Assembly: GCA_011051745.1 (NCBI GenBank)
Contig: DRKO01000168.1
Location: forward strand, 1-9,672
DNA: 9,672 nucleotides
DNA from: Chloroflexota bacterium
GTDB taxonomy: Bacteria; Chloroflexota; Anaerolineae; Aggregatilineales; UBA3940
Direction: 5' to 3'
Shown: one piece after another, positions 1 through 6,189 of the stretch
Layout: each line of letters opens with the position of its first letter
Numbering within the stretch: the first letter of the stretch is position 1
Position numbers and translations under genes: made by a program
The notes under the pieces: model-generated
Told to the model about the DNA's origin: nothing
Databases searched by the model: none
The model's input: only the letters and a program-made list of their open reading frames with translations

Positions 1-14
1 GAAGGAGTTTCTCA

Positions 15-500
15 ATGGCTACCTCTTACTCAATCCCGCTGGGCGCAACCGGGGAAAGTGTGGAATTACGGGTTTCTGTCTGGGCCGGGGTGCGGCTTTT
101 CTACAGGGGCGAGCGTCTCAAACGGAAAGGGCCGTTCAAGCCGATCTTCGAGGCGCGAACCTCCGATGGGCAGACCCACGAGATTCGCATGAGAGGGCGG
201 CTGCTCGACATGCTGCCGCGTATCTTTGTTGACGGGACAGAGGTGGAGTATGCTCCTCCCCTGCCTGTGTGGATGCTCCTGATCTCCGGGATTGCGCTTG
301 CCCAGGTCATCGTCAGCGTCGCCGTGATAGGGGGATTTGTGGGAGCGTTCCCCGGCCTGCTGGCCTTCTATCTGGGGCAGGGCGTGATGCGCCGTTTCGA
401 TAACCAGTTGGTCGGTGCGCTTGTGGCGCTGGCGCTGGCCGTCGCCGCGTGGCTGATCTGGGCTGCCCTGGTCGGGCTGATCATCCTGGGCGCCAGTTGA
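15..500 (+). CDS. Small membrane protein of unknown function
   Basis: This 161-residue protein belongs to no family I recognise. The first 80 or so residues are soluble, rich in charged residues and beta-type patterns (EARTSDGQTHEIRMRGR). They could form a small beta domain facing the cytoplasm. From about residue 84 the chain is strongly hydrophobic, with segments near 84-104, 107-121 and 131-158, so two or three membrane helices are likely. A short basic stretch (MRRFDNQ) separates the last two. The start is well supported: a GAAGGAG Shine-Dalgarno sequence lies at bases 1-7, seven bases before the ATG. The gene ends in TGA and is followed by a hairpin terminator at 537-568. It is therefore probably the last gene of a transcript that begins outside the window. 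No signal peptide or catalytic motif is visible. Confidence 0.75.
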   Translation: MATSYSIPLGATGESVELRVSVWAGVRLFYRGERLKRKGPFKPIFEARTSDGQTHEIRMRGRLLDMLPRIFVDGTEVEYAPPLPVWMLLISGIALAQVIVSVAVIGGFVGAFPGLLAFYLGQGVMRRFDNQLVGALVALALAVAAWLIWAALVGLIILGAS

Positions 501-536
501 GGGTGGGGATGCAGGTGGGCAGCTTCCTGCCGGAGG

Positions 537-568
537 GTGAGAGAGCCTCCCCGGGGGCTCTTTCTCAC
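537..568 (+). terminator. Probable intrinsic terminator after the first gene
   Basis: A GC-rich hairpin has AGAGCC (542-547) pairing with GGCTCT (556-561), and the C/G run between them closes a small loop. The outer arms GTGAGA and TCTCAC (537-542 and 563-568) can extend the pairing. Only a short T-containing tract (TTTCTC) follows, so the hairpin is convincing but the U-tract is weak. It lies 37 bases after the TGA of the membrane protein gene. Confidence 0.5.
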
Positions 569-570
569 GC

Positions 571-599
571 TTTACACGGACTTCACTATATGATAATAT
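571..599 (+). promoter_or_regulatory. Predicted sigma-70-type promoter
   Basis: TTTACA at 571-576 (5 of 6 to TTGACA) is followed after a 17-base spacer by TAATAT at 594-599. The TGA directly before it forms an extended -10 element (TGN). The predicted start is near 606. This is by-eye matching only. The surroundings are markedly more AT-rich than the rest of the window, which supports the call. Confidence 0.45.
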
Positions 600-620
600 A
601 CGGCATACACAAGGGACTGT

Positions 621-648
621 GCCGCGAATCGCATTCGCGGCTTTTGTT
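621..648 (+). terminator. Strong intrinsic terminator
   Basis: A perfect 9-base-pair stem has GCCGCGAAT (621-629) pairing with ATTCGCGGC (633-641), with a three-base CGC loop. TTTTGTT follows at 642-648. This is one of the best intrinsic terminators in the window. It lies only about 15 bases after the start predicted from the 571-599 promoter, so transcription from there would give an RNA of about 43 nt. It could alternatively be a second terminator for the membrane protein gene. Confidence 0.7.
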
Positions 649-740
649 CCTGACAGACACAGCGGCCCGGTGGAGCAACTCGTCAGAACCAGGGCAATCA
701 GAAAACGTATAAGCTGAATACATGCTCCTCCTCACTCCTC

Positions 741-749
741 TGATACAAT
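741..749 (+). promoter_or_regulatory. Predicted extended -10 promoter of the greA operon
   Basis: TGATACAAT combines an extended -10 TG with TACAAT (5 of 6 to TATAAT). I see no convincing -35 at the expected spacing, but extended -10 promoters can do without one. Transcription would start near 756, giving greA a leader of about 155 nt that contains the terminator-like hairpin at 767-790. Confidence 0.4.
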
Positions 750-766
750 TGAATCCTGAACCGTGC

Positions 767-790
767 GATCGCCTGGGTGGCGGTCTTTTT
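767..790 (+). terminator. Intrinsic terminator in the greA leader
   Basis: GATCGCC (767-773) pairs with GGCGGTC (779-785) over 7 base pairs, one of them a T-G wobble, around a TGGGT loop. TTTTT follows at 786-790. No gene on + ends just upstream, so this is best read as a leader terminator or attenuator of greA, which starts 123 bases later. A terminator inside the greA leader is known in E. coli, where it produces the short GraL RNAs. Similarity in role is inference. Confidence 0.6.
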
Positions 791-913
791 CAATTCAGAT
801 TTGCGCTCCCTGCGCATCGCGCGGTGCAGAGGGACGGGCAGGAGCTTGTCGGAAATACAGGACAGGGCTTTTCGTTCTCCACGTGAGCGCAGCACAGGAG
901 CAGGAATGGAACG

Positions 914-1396
914 ATGGCAGATCAACAGGTGGTGCATTTAACACGAGAAGGTTATGAGAAGTTCGAGGCCGAGCTAAACTACCTGCGCACGGTACGCCGG
1001 AGCGAGGTAGCCGAGCGACTCCGCCGTGCGCTTGAAGAGGGCGGCGATCTGGTTGAAAATGCGGAGTACGAGGATGCCAAGAACGAGCAGGCCTTCGTTG
1101 AGGGGCGCATCCAGCAGCTTGAGACGCTGCTAAGCCGGGCGCAGATCATCGAGGAGCAGGAGTCATCCGGCCCGAACGGTGTGGTGCAGCTAAACAGCGT
1201 TGTGACCGTCCAGGAAGAAGGTGGCGAGCCGCGCACTTTCCATCTGGTGGGGCGTCTGGAGGCCAATCCGAGCGAAGGGAAGATCAGCGATGAGTCCCCG
1301 CTCGGACGTGCCCTGCTCGGAAAACAGGCGGGCGACACGGTGGTTGTCGAGGCCCCGGACGGGCAGTTTGAATATCGTATCCTCTCCGTCAACTGA
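914..1396 (+). CDS. greA: Transcription elongation factor GreA
   Basis: GreA binds the secondary channel of RNA polymerase and stimulates cleavage of backtracked transcripts so that stalled complexes can resume. The 160-residue length is normal for the family. Residues 1-75 form the coiled-coil domain, whose acidic tip reads GGDLVENAEYEDAK. Asp45 and Glu48 match the catalytic-site acidic residues of E. coli GreA (Asp41, Glu44). The C-terminal FKBP-like domain contains the typical SDESPLGRALLGKQAGD stretch. The ATG at 914 follows AGGAG (896-900) at 13 bases, a little long but the best available. The stop is TGA, and lysS starts 26 bases later, so the two are probably co-transcribed. The upstream leader carries a promoter and a terminator-like hairpin, which suggests control by attenuation. 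Confidence 0.96.
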   Translation: MADQQVVHLTREGYEKFEAELNYLRTVRRSEVAERLRRALEEGGDLVENAEYEDAKNEQAFVEGRIQQLETLLSRAQIIEEQESSGPNGVVQLNSVVTVQEEGGEPRTFHLVGRLEANPSEGKISDESPLGRALLGKQAGDTVVVEAPDGQFEYRILSVN

Positions 1397-1422
1397 ACAT
1401 CATCACAGCGAGAAAAACATCC

Positions 1423-2961
1423 GTGTGGCAACCCGCGAACGAACTGGAACAAAAACGCTGGGAGAAGCTTCAGCGTCTCCGTGAAAAAGGGATAGACCCT
1501 TATCCGCGCCGCGTCGAGCGGACCCACACCATCCGGGAAGCGGTGGCCGCCTACGAGGCCGCCGAGGCCGCCGCTTCCGCCGGGGAGAATGAGCCGGAGA
1601 CCGTCTCCGTCACGGTCTGTGGCCGGATCGTCTCACACCGGCCTCAGGGCAAATCTTCGTGGGCGCACATCGAGGATGGCACGGGGCGCGTCCAGATATG
1701 GGTCAAGCAGGACAACGTCGGGCCGGAGAACCAGAAGCTCTTCAACGACGACCTCGACCTGTTCGACTTTATTCAGGCGAAAGGCACGATGATGCGCACC
1801 CGGCGCGGTGAGGTCACCGTGCTGGTCGAGTCGTTCAGGCTGCTGGCGAAGGCGCTCAGCCCCCTGCCGGTCGTCAAAGAGCGCCGGCGGGAGGATGGAA
1901 CCATCGAGCGTTACGGAGGGTTCACCGATCCGGAGGAGCGTTATCGCCAGCGATACGCCGATCTGGCCGTCAACCCCGACGTGCGGGAAGTTTTTGTCAA
2001 GCGTGCCCGCACGGTAAACGCCATCCGCCGCTTTCTGGATAACGAGGGCTTTCTGGAGGTCGAGACGCCGATCCTGCAACCGCTCTACGGCGGCGCGGCG
2101 GCCCGCCCCTTTGTGACCTATCATAACCAGCTCAAGCAGCAGCTCTACCTGCGGATCAGCTTTGAGCTTTATCTCAAGCGCCTGCTCGTCGGGATGTACG
2201 ATGCCGTTTACGAGATCGGGCGGGACTTCCGAAACGAGGGCGTTTCACGTAAGCACAACCCGGAGTTCACTCAGGTTGAGTTCTACAAGGCCTATATTGA
2301 CTATCGGGACCTGATGGACATCGTCGAGCGGATGCTGGCTTTTGTGGCGGAGGAGGTCACCGGAAGCACGACCATCACCTATCAGGGGCACACGATTGAC
2401 TTCACCCCGCCCTGGGAACGCATCACGCTGCGGGATGCGATCATCAGGTACGCCGGGATTGACTACACTCAGTATCCTGATGCGGAGTCGCTGGCTGCCG
2501 TCATGCGGGAGAAGGGGAAACACCCCGGCCCGGATAGCACGTGGGGAAAGCTGGTTGATTCGCTCCTGGGTAGCGAGGTAGAGCCGAACCTGATTCAGCC
2601 GACCTTCGTCCTTGACTATCCGGCCGACATCAGCCCTCTGGCGAAGAAAAAGCCCGACGACCCGACCCACGTTGAGCGTTTCGAGTTGTTCATCGCCGGG
2701 ATGGAAGTGGGGAATGCCTTCACCGAGATCAACGACCCGCTCGATCAGGAGGAGCGCTTCCTTGAGATGGGGCGGCTCTACGGCGAAGACAGCGAGGAAG
2801 GGCATCCGGTGGACGAAGACTATCTGCGGGCCATGCGCTACGGGATGCCGCCCAACGGCGGTTACGGCATGGGGGTGGATCGGCTTGTCATGCTGCTGAC
2901 CGACCGGCCTAACATCCGCGAGGTGCTGCTCTACCCGCATCTGCGGAGCCGTGAGGATTGA
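1423..2961 (+). CDS. lysS: Lysyl-tRNA synthetase, class II
   Basis: This enzyme charges tRNA-Lys with lysine, using ATP, in the cytoplasm. At 512 residues it has the usual length. An N-terminal OB-fold anticodon-binding domain spans about residues 60-160 (VCGRIVSHRPQGKSSWAHIEDGTGRVQIWV is its first part, split here as VCGRIVSHRPQGKSSWAH and IEDGTGRVQIWV). The class II catalytic core follows: motif 1 with FLEVETPILQ, motif 2 with RDFRNEG at 267-273 and KHNPEFTQVEF, and motif 3 with GMGVDR at 482-487. LRISFELYLKRL and SRKHNPEFT differ from the common LRIAPELYLKRL and SRHNPEFT. I take these as the Chloroflexota variant. The start is GTG; no in-frame ATG lies nearby and the ribosome binding site is weak (AGCGAGA). 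With only 26 bases after greA, translation may depend partly on the upstream gene. Confidence 0.96.
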   Translation: MWQPANELEQKRWEKLQRLREKGIDPYPRRVERTHTIREAVAAYEAAEAAASAGENEPETVSVTVCGRIVSHRPQGKSSWAHIEDGTGRVQIWVKQDNVGPENQKLFNDDLDLFDFIQAKGTMMRTRRGEVTVLVESFRLLAKALSPLPVVKERRREDGTIERYGGFTDPEERYRQRYADLAVNPDVREVFVKRARTVNAIRRFLDNEGFLEVETPILQPLYGGAAARPFVTYHNQLKQQLYLRISFELYLKRLLVGMYDAVYEIGRDFRNEGVSRKHNPEFTQVEFYKAYIDYRDLMDIVERMLAFVAEEVTGSTTITYQGHTIDFTPPWERITLRDAIIRYAGIDYTQYPDAESLAAVMREKGKHPGPDSTWGKLVDSLLGSEVEPNLIQPTFVLDYPADISPLAKKKPDDPTHVERFELFIAGMEVGNAFTEINDPLDQEERFLEMGRLYGEDSEEGHPVDEDYLRAMRYGMPPNGGYGMGVDRLVMLLTDRPNIREVLLYPHLRSRED

Positions 2962-3008
2962 CCGCCTGAATCAGGCGCACATCAACGGGAGACACAGGAG
3001 TTCAGAGG

Positions 3009-3245
3009 ATGGTCAGTAAAGAATTGCTGGAGATACTGCGTTGCCCGGTCGCCGTTCATTATGAGGGGGACGATCCGGGCCGTTTAGAGCTGGTTCACGG
3101 GTGCTGGCTTGTTTCCCACGAGTCGGGGTATAAGTACCCTATCATTGACGATATTCCCGTCATGCTGGTTGAGGTCGGGGAGAAGTTCAAGGACGTGCCG
3201 GTCGAAGACCTGCCGGTCCCGCCCCCCGACGATCTGGTCAAGTAG
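3009..3245 (+). CDS. Trm112-like (UPF0434/YcaR-type) small protein
   Basis: The 78-residue protein matches the Trm112-like zinc-ribbon family by its opening KELLEILRCPV and by KYPIIDDIPVML, which corresponds to the YPIRDGIPVML block. In eukaryotes and archaea Trm112 activates methyltransferases; the role of the short bacterial homologues is not settled. The usual CPxC knuckle is degenerate: Cys12 is followed by Pro-Val-Ala, and only one further cysteine (Cys32) is present, so zinc binding is doubtful. The C-terminal tail is acidic and proline-rich (EDLPVPPPDD). The ATG follows AGGAG (2996-3000) by 8 bases. The gene starts 47 bases after lysS on the same strand with no terminator between, so it probably shares that operon. 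It ends in TAG. Confidence 0.85.
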   Translation: MVSKELLEILRCPVAVHYEGDDPGRLELVHGCWLVSHESGYKYPIIDDIPVMLVEVGEKFKDVPVEDLPVPPPDDLVK

Positions 3246-3248
3246 CTG

Positions 3249-3300
3249 CCGGATGGCGCTATCTCATCGCTGAATACCCGTCACCCCGTAGTGCATCCGG
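3249..3300 (+). repeat. Inverted repeat just upstream of the response regulator
   Basis: CCGGATG (3249-3255) and CATCCGG (3294-3300) form a perfect 7-base inverted repeat separated by 38 bases. The right arm ends five bases before the AGGAGG ribosome binding site at 3306-3311. Pairing could influence translation of the next gene. There is no T-tract, so it is not an intrinsic terminator. It could also be chance in GC-rich DNA. Confidence 0.35.
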
Positions 3301-3315
3301 GGGTCAGGAGGCCTT

Positions 3316-3744
3316 ATGAGCAAGGCCACAGCCGCCGGAAGTGCCCGTATTCTTGTTGTTGACGATGACGAAAAGCTGCTTGAGTTGCTCCGTATGACGC
3401 TCCAGCGGGCCGGTGTGGAACTGGTCGCGGTGGCAGACGGAGTCAGGGGGATGGAAGCGCTCCAGAGTGAGCGCTTTGACCTGCTTATTCTCGACCTGAT
3501 GCTGCCCGATATAGACGGTCTGGAGATGCTGCGTCAGGTGCGCCAGGACCCCCGTTTTGATAAGATGCCGGTCCTGATCCTCTCGGCGCTGGCCGTGCGG
3601 GACATCATCCGTCAGGGGCTTGAACTGGGAGCCGACGGTTACCTGACCAAGCCCTACCTGCCGGATACCCTGATCGGTTGCGTCCGCAACCTGCTGGCCG
3701 AAGGGCGCAGACGGCCCGGTCAGCCCTCTGGCTGTGCGGGCTGA
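3316..3744 (+). CDS. Single-domain response regulator (CheY-like receiver)
   Basis: This is a two-component receiver domain of 142 residues without an output domain. The receiver signature is complete: the acidic pair Asp17/Asp18 in ILVVDDDEK, the phospho-acceptor Asp60 in LLILDLMLPDIDG, Ser90 in LILSAL, and Lys112 in GYLTKPY. The domain ends near residue 130 and only a short Arg/Gly-rich tail follows. It must therefore act through partner proteins, as CheY or Spo0F does. No histidine kinase is encoded in the window. The ATG sits four bases after a near-perfect AGGAGG (3306-3311), so translation should be efficient. It follows the Trm112-like gene by 70 bases on the same strand. Its TGA lies 3 bases from the stop of the convergent minus-strand gene. 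The partner and pathway cannot be deduced here. Confidence 0.92.
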   Translation: MSKATAAGSARILVVDDDEKLLELLRMTLQRAGVELVAVADGVRGMEALQSERFDLLILDLMLPDIDGLEMLRQVRQDPRFDKMPVLILSALAVRDIIRQGLELGADGYLTKPYLPDTLIGCVRNLLAEGRRRPGQPSGCAG

Positions 3745-3747
3745 GGA

Positions 3748-4350
3748 TCACCATTCCTCATCTTCCGGCCCGCCGGGCGGCAGCATATCGAAATCGTCCT
3801 CGAATTCTTCTTCCTCGTATATCTCCCCGTCAACGATGTTATCGGGCGGGAGGAGCGGTTGCCGTCGGTAGCTATCGGCCAGCGAAACGCTTCTCCGGCG
3901 TAGCTCCCCCAGCCGGGCCTGACGCTCCATCTGCTGATAATCGCTCAGCACGCCGCGCAAGGGCGACTGCCGCCTCCGGTTCCTCATGGCGCGGGCCAGC
4001 AGCCAGGCCGCCGTCATGGTGGGGATAAGCTGCGTGCCGGGGAGCAGGCCCTCAAACACGGTGATCAGTTGCAGGGCCTGAAGCCCCAGCAACTCAAGGA
4101 TGATCCATGAGATGGGCGCGGAGAAGATGTCGAATGCCATATCCAGCAGGTCAAGTGCCAGAGGGACGGTGATGGGGACAAGCTGGAGAGTCTCAAAGAA
4201 ATCTGCGTCCTCCGGTATCTCGATGCGGGCGACCTGCTGGGCGGCGGCCACAAGCAGGCCGATGGCTCCGACCAGCGCCGCCCCGGCGCAGACTGCCAGC
4301 ACCAGCAACACATTCCCCAGCGAGATATCCTGAATGGCTGTGATATCCAC
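3748..4350 (-). CDS. Membrane protein with acidic C-terminal tail, unknown function
   Basis: The 200-residue protein has no family I can name. A hydrophobic segment lies at about 13-37 (LLVLAVCAGAALVGAIGLLV) and a long hydrophobic stretch covers roughly 56-118, with ITVPLALDLLDMAFDIFSAP and LLPGTQLIPTMTAAWLLA. Two to four membrane segments are plausible. A basic stretch (RNRRRQSPLRG) comes next, then a polar region, and finally a very acidic tail of about 30 residues with EEEEFEDDFD and GGPEDEEW. By the positive-inside rule the basic stretch should be cytoplasmic. The start is GTG at 4350: an AAGGAG ribosome binding site (4362-4367) lies 11 bases upstream and no ATG fits better. It lies 72 bases downstream of the CBS-domain gene on the same strand, and its TGA is 3 bases from the stop of the convergent response regulator. 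Confidence 0.8.
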   Translation of the reverse strand: MDITAIQDISLGNVLLVLAVCAGAALVGAIGLLVAAAQQVARIEIPEDADFFETLQLVPITVPLALDLLDMAFDIFSAPISWIILELLGLQALQLITVFEGLLPGTQLIPTMTAAWLLARAMRNRRRQSPLRGVLSDYQQMERQARLGELRRRSVSLADSYRRQPLLPPDNIVDGEIYEEEEFEDDFDMLPPGGPEDEEW

Positions 4351-4422
4351 GATGTCACTCTCTCCTTACTGCGGGGTCTCTCCTGTCTCTTCATCCGGGC
4401 GGAGCGGGGCGAGCGGCATCGC

Positions 4423-4824
4423 TCACGTCGGCTCGGCGATCACCTCGGTGATCAGGTCGGTCATGGAGACCATCCCCCGCAGTGAGCCGCTCTCGACGAC
4501 CGGCACATGGCCGATGTTCGCCTGACAGAAGAGTCTGGCGATGTACTGAACCTTCATCCGGGGCGAGATCACAATCGCGGGCTTGGTCATGATCTCGTAG
4601 ACGTGCACCTGATCGGGGTCCCGCCCTTCGGCCAGCACCCGCTTAACAATGTCGGTGTAGGTGACGATCCCGTAGGGGTCGCCTGCGTCGTGGGGTTCGA
4701 TGATCAGGCTGCGCACGCCCTCCAGACGCATCTGTTCGGCGGCCTCGCTAACGGTCGCATCATCCAGAATGGTCGCAACCTCGACCTGCATAATGTCTTC
4801 TGCCCGCAGGTGATAATTTGCCAA
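4423..4824 (-). CDS. Two-CBS-domain protein
   Basis: CBS pairs form a Bateman module that usually binds adenosine nucleotides and acts as a regulatory sensor. From the TTG start the product has 133 residues and is almost entirely the module. CBS1 covers about residues 8-65 (AEDIMQVEVATILDDATVSE to GIVTYTDIVKRVLAEGR), and CBS2 about 72-130 (VYEIMTKPAIVISPRMKV to GMVSMTDLITEVI). The G-x-V-(T/S)-x-T-D-(I/L) motif ends both repeats. I chose TTG at 4824 because an AAGGAGG ribosome binding site (4831-4837) lies six bases before it and the homologous region begins right after it. An in-frame ATG at 4953 would add 43 unlike residues and overlaps the upstream TGA as ATGA, but it has no ribosome binding site. 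The gene follows the CPBP protease gene and may share its transcript. No enzyme domain is attached, so its target is unknown. Confidence 0.88.
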   Translation of the reverse strand: MANYHLRAEDIMQVEVATILDDATVSEAAEQMRLEGVRSLIIEPHDAGDPYGIVTYTDIVKRVLAEGRDPDQVHVYEIMTKPAIVISPRMKVQYIARLFCQANIGHVPVVESGSLRGMVSMTDLITEVIAEPT

Positions 4825-4874
4825 TCCGTCCCTCCTTGATGAGCGCCCCTTATCGTCGCTGTGCTTCGGATGAG

Positions 4875-4900
4875 CCGTCAGGCCCACCGGGGGGTGACGG
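4875..4900 (-). repeat. Inverted repeat in the leader of the CBS-domain gene
   Basis: CCGTCA (4875-4880) and TGACGG (4895-4900) are perfect 6-base arms around a 14-base G/C-rich loop. The repeat sits in the 125 bases between the protease stop and the TTG start of the CBS gene. There is no T-tract on either strand, so it is not an intrinsic terminator. It could be a processing or stability element within a joint transcript. Confidence 0.3.
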
Positions 4901-4949
4901 TCTACTGCAATTATGGCCCTGCTGGCCCCATGACACAAATTCGCCGCCT

Positions 4950-5927
4950 TCATGCAGGGGTAGCAGGCAGGGTATCCGGCTCTTCCTCCCCGGATGCCGG
5001 ATCACGCTCTGAGAGCGCCCCCGGCCTGAGGAATATCCACAGAGCCAGCACGGCGAATCCGGCGGAGCCGATCAACCCGACCGGCAGGGGACCAAGCAGG
5101 GGGTTGGGCTCCCCCCTGGTAAAAAGCTGGCCCAGCCCGGCGATCCCGTTGAGGGCGGCGTGGCCGATCACAGCCGGCCAGACGCTCCCCCCGCGCAGTG
5201 CCACCCAGCCGAGGAACGCCGCAAAGAGGGTCATCACCCAGAGCGTCATCAGCAGGCCGAGATAGGGCGCGCCGGGATAGTCCAGCCCGTAGTTGTGGCC
5301 CATCAGGATCACAGGCCAGTGCCAGACGCCCCAGATCAGGCCCATCAGCAGCACGGCCCGCCGTCCCCCCAGCGGCATCAGCTTGGGTTGCAGGTACGCC
5401 CGCCACCCGAACTCCTCCCCGAACGTGAAAAGACTGTTGATCAGAGGGGCGAACAGCACAGCCTGAAGGGTCTGGATGGCGGCGAACATCGCCGGGGTGA
5501 TGGGGAGCGGCTGCCCGGCCTGCTCCTCGGCCTGTGCGAGAAGCTCCCTGATGAATCTCAGCGAGCTATCGAAATAGCGGGGGAAGAGGGCGAAGAACAG
5601 CGCGCCCCCCGCAATCGTCAGCGCGGCGGGCAGGAACCAGGCTGCGAGCCAGTACGGCCAGCCCTGCCTGAAGCGCGGCTTCAGGTACGTGTTCTGCCAT
5701 CCTTCGCGCGTGATCAGGCGGGTAAGTATATGCGCCACCGCCGGAGCCCACATGTAGAAGACGGCCACCAGAACCAGAGCCAGCGTGATCGGCGTGCCGG
5801 GGATCAGCTCCGGGCTGTTCTCAGAGCCACCCGTCAGATACACCACCAGCCCGGTTGCCCAGGCGATCCCGAAAGCGAACGCCAGAAAGATCAGGACGCG
5901 CCGCGTGTCAACTTTCGCACCCATCAT
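4950..5927 (-). CDS. CPBP family intramembrane protease (Abi/Rce1-like)
   Basis: The CPBP family comprises membrane-embedded metal-independent or glutamate-dependent proteases related to eukaryotic Rce1. Bacterial members act in bacteriocin self-immunity, envelope processing or unknown roles. All three family motifs are visible in this 325-residue polytopic protein: EEFGWR with Glu171, Glu172 and Arg176; WGVWHWP with His203; and HAALNG with His256 and Asn260. Hydrophobic segments recur from residue 11 to about 300, consistent with seven or eight membrane helices. The N-terminal helix begins at once (VLIFLAFAFGIAWATGLVVY) and the C-terminal 25 residues are acidic and soluble. Two adjacent ATG codons (5927 and 5924) follow AGGAG (5935-5939); the first has 7-base spacing. 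The gene is divergent from the cyclic-nucleotide-fold gene and lies upstream of the CBS gene. No peptide or bacteriocin substrate gene is visible nearby. Confidence 0.9.
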   Translation of the reverse strand: MMGAKVDTRRVLIFLAFAFGIAWATGLVVYLTGGSENSPELIPGTPITLALVLVAVFYMWAPAVAHILTRLITREGWQNTYLKPRFRQGWPYWLAAWFLPAALTIAGGALFFALFPRYFDSSLRFIRELLAQAEEQAGQPLPITPAMFAAIQTLQAVLFAPLINSLFTFGEEFGWRAYLQPKLMPLGGRRAVLLMGLIWGVWHWPVILMGHNYGLDYPGAPYLGLLMTLWVMTLFAAFLGWVALRGGSVWPAVIGHAALNGIAGLGQLFTRGEPNPLLGPLPVGLIGSAGFAVLALWIFLRPGALSERDPASGEEEPDTLPATPA

Positions 5928-5944
5928 TTTTTCTCTCCTGTGAA

Positions 5945-5958
5945 CCGGCGAACGCCGG
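5945..5958. repeat. Palindrome upstream of the CPBP protease gene
   Basis: CCGGCG-AA-CGCCGG is a perfect 6+6 palindrome. It lies five bases beyond the ribosome binding site of the minus-strand protease gene, inside the divergent intergenic region. It could be an operator or a 5' leader hairpin. It lacks a T-tract on either side. GC-rich DNA makes such palindromes fairly common. Confidence 0.35.
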
Positions 5959-5983
5959 TAATGCTCCGACCCGCATAAAGAAC

Positions 5984-6003
5984 GGCCTACCGCACGGCAG
6001 GCC
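5984..6003. repeat. Hairpin-forming inverted repeat
   Basis: GGCCT (5984-5988) and AGGCC (5999-6003) enclose CCG and CGG, which can also pair. On the minus strand the hairpin is followed by GTTCTTT, so it could act weakly as a terminator in that direction. No minus-strand gene ends just before it, so the role is unclear. Confidence 0.3.
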
Positions 6004-6189
6004 CCCTCTCTGGACTATGGAATCCGCATCGGAACCGGTGATGCGAACAGATAAATTTTACCACGAATCGGGATGCCCGGAAGGACAGAGCGGCTACCGG
6101 CGAGAGCCCGGGGCGTTCCCCTTCCGACACCCGGAGCGCGGTCAGGGGGTTGTATCAGTAAAGGGATGGAGATAAAAGGGAGGGGAGCG

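Larger units (their letters stand above)
501..913. other. Gene-free region with tandem promoter and terminator signals
   Basis: I see no convincing coding sequence in this 413-base stretch. Short open frames here lack ribosome binding sites and family features. In order it holds the terminator of the upstream gene (537-568), a promoter-like element (571-599), a very good terminator hairpin (621-648), an extended -10 element (741-749), a second good terminator (767-790) and the ribosome binding site of greA (AGGAG at 896-900). A weaker imperfect hairpin, TCCCT with AGGGA, lies at about 805-835. The stretch looks like the regulatory leader of the greA operon. Confidence 0.6.

Noticed and set aside
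765..772. GCGATCGC octamer, as in cyanobacterial HIP1 repeats
   Set aside because: I noticed it once, as part of a terminator stem. I found no dispersed repeat pattern.
979..1527. A 182-codon minus-strand frame over greA and the start of lysS
   Set aside because: It is Ser/Arg-rich, antisense to two well-identified genes, and has no recognisable domain.
2245..2940. A 231-codon minus-strand frame inside lysS
   Set aside because: It is antisense to class II motifs 2 and 3 of lysyl-tRNA synthetase and has no start signal.
5160..5978. A 272-codon open frame on + opposite the CPBP protease gene
   Set aside because: Its composition is skewed (Arg, Gln, Pro, His) as expected for an antisense shadow. 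The minus strand has all three CPBP motifs.
6025..6045. CGCATC/GATGCG inverted repeat followed by an AT-rich patch upstream of the cNMP-fold gene
   Set aside because: It could be an operator or promoter core for either divergent gene, but I found no matching -35 on either strand and could not assign a role.
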